Below the pieces are notes generated by a model. It was not told the DNA's origin. It made no database searches and saw only the letters and a program-made list of their open reading frames with translations. A stretch of 64,000 nucleotides of DNA from Hypomesus transpacificus (Eukaryota > Chordata > Actinopteri > Osmeriformes > Osmeridae), in the NCBI RefSeq assembly GCF_021917145.1, contig NC_061074.1, forward strand, positions 11,537,051-11,601,050. The letters run 5' to 3'. Of the stretch, positions 55,301 to 64,000 are shown piece by piece. A program made the translations under genes and the position numbers. How positions within the stretch are numbered: the stretch's first letter is position 1; every line of letters begins with the position of its first letter.

Positions 55301-58300
55301 GTTCTGGATTCCTCTGACATCATCTTCAGTAAAAGGCTGATTGTTATAGACACAAAGTGATGGACCTTGCATTGGGAACCATTTGTCATCAAATATTCTG
55401 TCTGTGGGATGTGTTCTTGGATCAAACACAAAGTAGATTTCAGTGGCTTTGGCATCATCTGCATTTTGAAGGAGCTCCTTCAGCATTTCCTTTTCTGATG
55501 GGTAAGCATTGAGAATGCTTTTGATTCTACTTGTAAGTTTTTCTTTCTGTCCAAACTCACTTCCAAGTGTAGTAAAGCAGATGTTTGAGGCATACCTTTC
55601 CAAAGCTTTGTGACGTTTGGGTACTGCTCCCAATTTTACTGCAACTTCTCTTGGAATATCTGAATGGCAATATTTTACAGTTGAGTCTCTGACTTTAATC
55701 CATGGACAGTCATTGTAGCACAGGGATTTGGAAGGCTGCAATGTAAGATGGATATCAGGTAGGCGAATCTCTCCATAATTGGCTTGGCAAAATTCTTGGT
55801 TTTTGTCTCTGATTAAGCTCCAGATACCTTCACTTATGATTCTGCGAGACAGCTGAAAGTTCTCCTCAGAGAGTGCCCGTTGCCCACATTCCTGTCTTAA
55901 TACTTCAAGGACTGCAGAGAAGTTCACGACTGTGAAGCTTGACTGGACACCAACATTCTCAAAGAGCTCACGACAACTGTTTCTGTACTTGTTGGGAAGT
56001 TGGTACAGATAAGGTGCTGCGTCAAAGTTGAGGTGGAATGCAACCTTGGAGGGATTCACATATGTGTTTTCCACAAGAATAGAGCTAAAGGTTTTAAGCT
56101 CTTCAGTGATTTCTTCCTTTGTTGTACTATCTTGTAGCATCTCCTCATGCAGGTACTTGTAGCAAGCATTTGTTATGTTTTCTTGATACAAGGTAACTCC
56201 ATCAAATGATTTAGAAAGTTCCCTGAGTTGACCAATGACTAGTCCAATGGTGGGCTTTCGTATCAATCCAAGAATGTCTTTCACAGCTAGTGTAATTGGA
56301 CCACAACCTTTGAAAGATGGGGAATTTTCATTCAGGAGTGGCTTCATCAGGCACACTGTGTCCTGATGATCAGTTGTAAATAGGTCTCTGGCAGAAAACA
56401 TGTTGGAAGGAGAGTAATTGTTCCCATGCCAAGGTAATGAAAAGCCTGCAGGTTTTGTCAAAAATGGAAGAAAACGAATACCCTTTAGCTTTTCCAGAAG
56501 CTCTTCGGCTCCAGAGTCTTTCACTTTGAGCTTTTCATCAATGAGACTGAGCAGTATACTACTGCGAAAGCATGCTGCAGTGTGATCAGTTTCATTTAGA
56601 TCTATCACTGATTTGGCACGTTCAATTAGGTCCTCCCACAAGAGGTCATCCTTCACCATGCCTAGCTGCAGTAATTTGATTAGGCACACTGGATTCAGGT
56701 AGTCTTTTGAGGTTCCTTCAGGAAAGCGACCATCATCAGCATTGTAAAGTTTGGCAACCCTCCCCTCTGGATGGATTAGCTTGGATGGTAAGACCAACTG
56801 CTGATCTGGACCTGAGCATGGAATGCATGGTGTCTCTCTCAGAATTGATGCAAATTCATCCAATTTTTCATTCAAGACATATTGCATCAGGGGGTCTCGG
56901 AGCTCTTTATCAATGTCTTGGATATGGGGGAAAAATACATCTGAGAAGAACTGTTTTTCTGTGAGGGTGTTTTCCATCAGCTTGCCCTTGCACCCAGCAT
57001 CATCAAAACCTTCCTTTACCCAATCAGGAAGCTCAACTGCACAAAGGTCTTGTGAACCGCTCTTTTTGAGATACTTCAAGAATATCTTGAAAGCGGCAGG
57101 GCCGATGTCTTGCCTACAGAGCAAGGTGTCATCTAGAAACCGGACTTGCTTGATTGACACCCAGGTATTGCCATCAGAGAAAACTCTTGCTTGATCACTG
57201 TCACCTCCCTTGGCTATTTCTTGGTAGACACCTTGGCTGATCAATGTGAAGTCATCATGCACAACACTTGGATCAGGCCACGCTGCAAAGTAGTTGTAAT
57301 CAAGGAGTTCTCCACTTTCTGCCATGGAGCGAAGCATACTGAGGGCTTCCAGATATGCCTTCACAATCACATGCCTCATGAACACAGAGTTCCAGTGCCC
57401 TTTGGTGTCTGTTTTCCAGATTTCCTTGCGATTAGAGGTCACAGCAAAACAGCCATTGACATGGACTGGCAAGCCTGTTTTGATTCTGAGAGGTAAATAA
57501 CAAAAGACCTCACCTATTGGATTGTTGTTCGTCTTGACTGTCCATTTTCTGTTTTCCTCTTCTGAGAGCAAAACAGCCACCGCCCCACAAGGCACTAGTC
57601 CAAGTCGTTTTCCAGTCTCCCCTAGGGAGAATTTGAGAGCTTCGGTTACATCCATGCATGAACATATGAGCCAGTTTGTTGTTTCAATTGCCTTTTGGGG
57701 CATTTCATCTGTGAGTCGTCTTGATTGAACACCTTTGGCAGCCATCTCAAAGTATGAGTTTGGATCCTCTTCAGACCCTCTGAAGAGGGGGGACTGGAGA
57801 TCAACTATGCGCTTGAACACATTGTGAAACTCTTCCACCATTATGCGTATGATGCAGCCGGACTTGGGCACGTCGGCTGGTACCCTGTTGGTGCTTCCCA
57901 CCTTTTTCATCACTTTTGCAGCAGACTTCAGGATGCTTAGTGGTCCATACGCTGCTTTGGATGACCACACACTTTTGTTTATGGCAACGACATCTTGTGC
58001 AGCAGCAGGGTTTGGCTCTTCATATTTCAGATACTTCAGTACCATGGAGCCGACATGCTGTGTGAAAAGAATGAGCCGATGGCCACATATGCTGAACTCG
58101 TCGACAAGGGAGTAGATGTCTGTGGTGTTGTAATAGACGGTGCTTATCTCACTCGCTGATGCCTCCTGTTCTGTCCTGAACGGCAGTCTGAAAAGTGTTC
58201 CTTCATACTTGTAAGGGCACTCTTGAGCCAGAGGGAGTTGGCAGTTGAACACGTTGATGAAGGGTTTGAACTGATTGGGGAATTTTCTCAGTCGTTTTTG

Positions 58301-61300
58301 TTGTTTGCTCCAGTTGATTTTAATTCCTGGGTTGGACCTGTCTCTTATATGCTTACTGATATGGTTGATATTTGGATCAAACATGATCATGAACTCTCTG
58401 CTCATTATGATGGGGATGTCAGTGATGTGATACACTGAGTTGAAACCCAGGCCAAATTTTCCAACTTTGTCTGCTTCACATCTCTTCATTGATCCACCTA
58501 ACCTTGTGATGTTCAGGAAGTCAGTGTCTGAGAATACAGAGTTGTTGAATGACCACAAGGCAGGGCCATGGCATATAATCATGCCGGGATCAAGCAGGTT
58601 TTCTCGAATATCAGCATTCTTTCGCATGTCAATTAGGAAGCTACACTCTGTAGCACTAGCATCGTCTGCATTCTGAAGAAGCTCTTTAAAGATATCGGAA
58701 ACTGATGGATATTCTTCCAAAATGTTCTTTATTCTCACTGTTAGAGGTTCTCGTTGACCTGACTGCTCAAAGCCAAGGTTTTCTGGATTGATCAGTCTTG
58801 TACTCAGACAAGGTACTTTCAACCACTCTGCAGTTTTCATAGGGATGTCATCATGAACTAAGATGATGGGTTCTGACGCATCATCAAGTAAGTCGTTCAA
58901 ATCATCCACCTTGATGTCACAGTAGGTGCACTCATGAATAGGTTTCATGGCGAGTTTGCTTGGGTTCTTGTAGGAAAGGATGGGCACATGCATGTCAATC
59001 TCCACAGAAATTTGACTGTTATACAGCCATCTTAAAATGTTTATCAGGAGGTGCAGATTATGTTTGCTTTCTTCCTTAGTCATTTCTTCTTCACATCTTT
59101 GCCTTATTGTGTTTATTACCTCAAAAACATGGTTTGGGACAACCTCTTCAATTGAACCACAGAATTTGAATAGTTTGTTAAACTTTGCAATCGTTTTCGG
59201 CAAAGAATACAGGTAGGGTTGCAAATCCAGGTCAGAAATAGGTTTTAAGACTGTTTGGCCAGGTGATGAAAATGTCTTGCCAGTCCAAACCCAATCAAAG
59301 GGTAATGACTTCATAGCCTCTCTTGCATCCTCAAGATGTGCTTGCATGAAGTTGTAAATCTCAAATAAAATCTGCTGGAACTGATACCAGTCTTCTGTGG
59401 TGAATGCCTGAGATCTATGCCAATCATTCACTGCTTTTAGGTGCTGAAGCACTTGATCAACCTGTGGCTCAATGGACAACTTCAAGGCCTTCTTCATGCC
59501 TGCAGATGTGCGCTCCACAAGTGCAACTGGGGATCCCACAAGCACTGCATGAGATATATCGCACATTTCTGAGAAAGAGGAGATGTTCAAGGAGTCTCCC
59601 ATCCAAGCAAGCGACTTTGGGTAATTAAGAGGTCTATCCTTGCACACTGGCACCCATTTCAGTGTCTGCAGTGAAGCTTGAGCTTCTGAAGATTTAACCA
59701 ACTTGGTTTGTCTATTCAGTATTTGCAGCAGTGTTTTTGCCTTCTTAACCAATGGGTCCCACACTGGCTCCTTGCCACCTTGTAGTTCTTCTATCTTCCT
59801 GGCCACTTGGAGCACATCTTTTTCAATGAGTTGCACTTCGTTTTTAAGTCCAAGTTGTCTTAGTGAATGGAGAATATCAGGGGAAGATGTGTACGTCTTA
59901 GTGGGAAATCTAGTTTTTTCCTCCATGTAAAACAGGTCTTGCAGAATCTCCAGTTCAGGGTCAAATAGGTCTGTGGCTGCAACAGGTTTTCCTGAAGTGA
60001 TATGAATAAACTTCAGACTGGAAAGCCATCCAATCACAGCTGAGTTTTCATTCTTTAGGAAGGACAGATGCTTAAGAGCCCAGAGCATGATTTTAGTTAT
60101 CTCATCTTTTGTGTAGAACCCCTTCTCGATGTCTTGCACAACCAGCTTGAAGCACTCTGTAGTTTTCACCTGTTCTACGTTAAGCAGCTTGATGAGACGA
60201 ATGGATGCCTCATCACAACAGCCTACAACATTTATCGATAGTTTCACCTCAGGTGGATACTTGGCAGTATGATGTAATGCTCTGGCCCCTTTCAATGAGG
60301 TAAATGTTGGGGTGCTTTTGTCTGAGCAGGGCCCTACTTTCTCAAAGATGGTCAGTTCCTGGAGGATTCTCTTCTCTTTCTCTGTGACATCAGCCAGCCC
60401 AGCAAGAAAGTTTCGGAGTGCTACCTTTTGTTTGACAGAGAAAGATGAAACTTGGCTGGCGACTCTTTGTGTTGATGTTCTGTCCATAATTTGTAGCAGC
60501 ATGCTGGGAGAAACAGGGTGGATGTAGTTCTTCAGCAGAGGATGCTGCAGAGAGGAATCTAATTTGTGGACTACAACTGCCCCCAGCTTTTTCATCAGTT
60601 CAAGGAGGCTTTCGGAAAGTGGGGCCTCTTCCTCATCCAACATGATAATGGGTGAAGGATTTTTCAGACGCATGAGCTCAATAGTGTCATCACTTTCCTC
60701 CAGGGGCACATTTGGGATCAAAGGCATGTCTTCAAAGGTACTTAGGTCATCAGGAAAGTTAATATAGAGATGCTTCCAGACCATCTTCAGCCATGAGAGA
60801 GTGGGATGCTTCTTCTCTCGATTCCCAGGACACCATTGGACAGTGAAGTCTCTGGTAGGCCAGGCTGTTGAAAGGATGTCCTTTATGAGTCTTGCTGATC
60901 GGTCAGGTGTGAGCACTTGTACCTGAGTGCAAGGTCTTCCTATAAGCAACGCAAAAGCACAAGTCAGTCACATTTATTATTTAACATTCACTTTTTAATA
61001 TCCCAAAGAAGTTACTCATTGCTGGTTGTAGGAAAGAGATTGGAGATTTCGTCTTTGAGTTTTATCTCTTTGGATAAACAGGGGCCACACCGAACACACA
61101 CACGCCCATTTGTAGCTGCACACTCCCTTAAAAAACACACACATTTGAACACACATTGCACATATAATAACATATATATATATGTATTAGTATTAAAGGA
61201 TCATCAATTAAGTGTATTCACTTAATATGATTTATAGCTGTATTATTTTTTTATCATTTTGACTACATTGACAGTATTTGAATAATGAATAGCACTAAAC

Positions 61301-62834
61301 AATCTGATTCACCATGCAGTGCATGACATGCACACAACACACCAGCTATATTAGGTAGTATCAGGTACTAATATTTAGTATCTTTAGAGTAAATGCACAG
61401 ATCAAATCCCAAGATGACCATAACATTGGACATTTATTTTGACTGCCATATCTAAGAGTCACACATTGTGTTAAGATACCTTTCAGCCTAGTGTGAAGTA
61501 CAATTTTATAAATAGTTCAAAGCTGTTGAGGTAATTACTGATATGAGTGCAATATACATAGCTGGAGAACATTTCAAGGAACTTGTCAGTGAAAACCAAA
61601 CAATGTCCTAATAGTAGGACGAATAGTAAGTTAAAATGCTTATAGTTAAATAGATAAGCACATCCCATTAAAATATGCAGATTTTTATTTATTTACTGCA
61701 TTCTATTCAATATTTGACTGAACAATGTTCAAAGCAGAAATTACTTGCTAGAAAGTGTTCTCACAGTTGTCATAATGCCCACTAACTGCCATTGGTTTGG
61801 GTTACTGTAAAACTTTGATTAGGACGTAACAGCACACCTCACAATACCTACCTGAACACCCCCAAAGATACTGTTGCACTGCAATTTAGTTCAAAGAACA
61901 TGTTTTAGAGATTTGAGCAATGCTTCCATTTACTCTACTGCACAAACAGCAGATCCCAAATAACAATCATATAGTAATCCAATATTATATAATGTATTCA
62001 ATATAGTGGATAGCTGAGAACATAATACATCGACCCCTTATGGTGGTCTGGTGGGACTGGAGAGGCCTGCAGCAGCAGAATACAGGGCTGATTTACTGAA
62101 TTACTTTGTGTTTACAGTGCAGCTGCTGTAAGACCATGGAGACAGCGTTATGACAGTAATACGTAAACGAGGAAAAAAGCTTATTAGGCTTTAAACAGGG
62201 ATGAGGTTGCAGACAAGTTAGCACTCTGTGTCTTCAAATTCTGTGACTTCAGCATTTTCCCCCAGAGTTCATGGGCCTTTTGGCAAACTCCAGGTTGGAT
62301 ATAGGCGTAAGCGTGTCCAGGATCTGATAGCGGTGAGTGGAATGTGAGGCACAAAACCGACTCTCCCATCTGCCAGCTCAGCAGTAATAAATTATCTATC
62401 AGCAGTGCACCAGGTTTCATGTCCCAAGGGTGCAGCATGGAAGCGGTGGGACCAAGAGTTATTACAACCCGGTTTAAAAACATGCATAAGCCTTATACCT
62501 TAACCCTTAACAGAGAGCTTGATTGCTTTGCAGTCTATTCAATTGAATCTACTCTGTATGTTTACATTTTAGGACAGTAAGCTGTACTTGGATATAGATT
62601 ATAACTCAAAGACATGTGGGGCCAGACTCTAAGATCTGGATTCCTCACTGACAATTATCCAAGACAATATAAAGTCTTAGTGTAGCACGTCATGTTTCTT
62701 GTGAGAGGGGGTTTACCTCTGCTTTTGGCGGCATCCTTTAAGCTATCCATCACTGAGGGTTTAATGCTCTCCATGATGAAGCGCCTTTCCAGACCTGGGT
62801 ACAGGGACCTTCACAAAGAATCTAACATTATTAC

Positions 62835-62898
<64 letters not shown>

Positions 62899-64000
62899 TA
62901 GTTGTTCCACTGAAATGTCACTAATAACATTATATATTCCAAATATGCATTATGCGAACACAAACTGGGTTGATCAGGAATGAAGAAAGTGTGATAAGTT
63001 CTACAGTACCTTGGGTACTCCTCAGAAGCGATGTAAACGGCATCCTTATCACTGACAGAGGATGAGAAAGCAGCAAACGTCTCATCTTGCAGGGGTAGGA
63101 GCTCCAGCCCAATGAGGTCACTGTAACAGGCATCGCTAAGGACAAACTCCAGCAACAGGAGCTTCTCCTGTGAGGACCCTTTGTGTCGGGTCTTCCTTAT
63201 CACCTGCCGTACCAGAGGAGGGTTCACCTTCTTCACACAGCCCAGCCCGGTTAGATGGGCGGCCAAGACTGAGTCTACTGCGGCGGGCACCTTGGCCACC
63301 TGCATCCCTGAGCTTTGGAGATAGCTGATCACAGTTTCTTTGATGTCCTCGTCCATGTCGAGCTCTGAGAACACAGCCTCTTCCACACGGATCCAGCTGT
63401 TACTGAGAGAGTAGATGACTGGCTGCTCCAACAAGTCATGGAACAGTGGCTCCAGGATGGGCCTCCAGCGGGGCCTGGTCCGGTTCAGATCCGGCCAGGC
63501 CCCATACGTTCCCCTGGGGGACAGGGGGAAGTCTTGGTCCTTCTTGGTTTGGATCCTTTTGATGGCCTCAGTGATGAGGGTGAAGTAGGCCCGGGGAATT
63601 ACAGTGATGATCAGTAACTCATTCCAGAGGGCTGCAGGGTCCCTCCACTGGTCTACCTCCCGCCATTTGATGCTCCTGCGGTTGTCTGTGAGGCCGAAGA
63701 AGCCACTGACGTGGACGGGGAGCCCCGTCATGCTCTCCTCTCCGGGGGGCAGCGGGAGGAAGCAGAAAGCCCGTCCTGAGAAACCTGAAGTGGCCCCCTT
63801 GTCCGCGTCAATGAGGGTGAGAGGCAGGGCGATGCCAATAGTGGGGATGAACTTTAGGTCGTCCGCCAGCGAGTCCAGGTCACTGCACATTCCTCGACCC
63901 CCAACTCCGTTGCACACCAACCAGGTGGTCCTCTGGGTCTCCTTGGCTGTCTCATCCTGGGTCTCGATGTTGACCTGGTAGGTCGCACAGGTGATGGTGC
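49379..64000 (-). CDS. sacs: Sacsin, 3' part (gene continues past the right edge)
   Basis: Three exons are visible: 64000-63010 (partial at its 5' side), 62808-62717 and one giant exon, 60939-49379 (11.56 kb, about 3,853 codons). Junctions agree ([31 protein letters not shown]). The protein follows human sacsin (4,579 aa). Two Hsp90-like repeat domains in the large exon show ELLQNADDA with [17 protein letters not shown] (about residue 753 of that exon) and ELLQNADDA with [17 protein letters not shown] (about 1823). Towards the end comes a J domain with [12 protein letters not shown] (HPD at about 3613). The end is a HEPN domain ([20 protein letters not shown], to FVQQKI-stop). The 63-64 kb exon is part of the first Hsp90-like repeat ([20 protein letters not shown]). 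Sacsin is a giant cytosolic co-chaperone regulating intermediate filaments and mitochondria; loss causes ARSACS ataxia. The visible frame is fully open. The N-terminal ubiquitin-like part lies outside the window. Confidence 0.97.
60950..62716 (-). other. sacs intron
   Basis: The sequence is mainly AT-rich intron with a short (TA)n near 61165. A 99-codon same-strand open frame (62483-62184) has balanced composition ([20 protein letters not shown]) but no counterpart in sacsin. I cannot assign it. Confidence 0.6.
62834..62898. repeat. (AGT)n trinucleotide repeat in a sacs intron
   Basis: About 21 perfect AGT units lie between the sacs exons, 25 bp beyond the acceptor end of exon 62808-62717. 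It extends artificial Thr or Val runs in overlapping frames. Confidence 0.95.

Noticed and set aside
50444-60767. Many plus-strand frames of 60-190 codons across 50-61 kb
   Set aside because: They are antisense shadows of the constrained sacs exon.
62811-62900. Poly-Thr C-terminal extension of sacsin
   Set aside because: It is intron sequence ((AGT)n) read past the donor at 63010; the proper splice joins the exon at 62808.

Overview
The window is vertebrate nuclear DNA, almost certainly from a teleost fish. Its genes have GT-AG introns, there are long CA/GA/AT microsatellites, and fish-type DNA transposons and SINE-like tails are scattered throughout. The proteins are immediately recognisable as vertebrate orthologues. 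I cannot name the species.

Layout, left to right. (1) 1.2-4.1 kb, minus strand: a butyrophilin-like membrane protein (signal peptide, IgV, IgC, transmembrane segment, heptad exons, B30.2/PRY-SPRY). (2) 4.1-12.6 kb: mostly repeats, including a nearly whole IS630-type DNA transposon whose transposase is split by two introns (8.4-10.5 kb) and a decayed relative on the other strand (11.3-11.8 kb). (3) 12.6-17.9 kb, minus: a CSPP1-like centrosome/cilium coiled-coil gene whose exon blocks have been tandemly duplicated several times; a further copy of its last recognised exon lies at 10.6-11.2 kb. (4) 18-22.9 kb: a repeat island with a long perfect foldback, a piggyBac-derived remnant, a broken immunoglobulin/T-cell-receptor-type V segment, and a non-autonomous hAT element with a perfect 8-bp target-site duplication and an internal array of four units of about 90 bp. 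(5) 22.9-26.6 kb, minus: cfap45, complete in 12 coding exons. (6) 28.4-35.8 kb: slc37a4 (+), trappc4 (-) and rps25 (+), a block also linked in human 11q23. (7) 37.9-47.4 kb: sgcg (+), gamma-sarcoglycan, seven coding exons plus a likely non-coding first exon. (8) 49.4-64.0 kb, minus: sacs (sacsin), 3' part only, dominated by one 11.56-kb coding exon; the gene runs off the right edge. sgcg-sacs is the same neighbour pair as human 13q12.

The genes do not form one pathway. cfap45 and the CSPP1-like gene are both ciliary/centrosomal and lie next to each other on the same strand. slc37a4 (ER glucose-6-phosphate transport), trappc4 (vesicle tethering) and rps25 (ribosome) are housekeeping genes packed tail-to-tail and head-to-head. 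sgcg and sacs are both muscle/neuron disease genes in human.

The most unusual features are the multiply duplicated exon modules of the CSPP1-like gene, the intron-containing IS630-type element, the stray V segment with a recombination heptamer, and the hAT element with its internal tandem array. No RNA gene, CRISPR array or intact retroelement was found.
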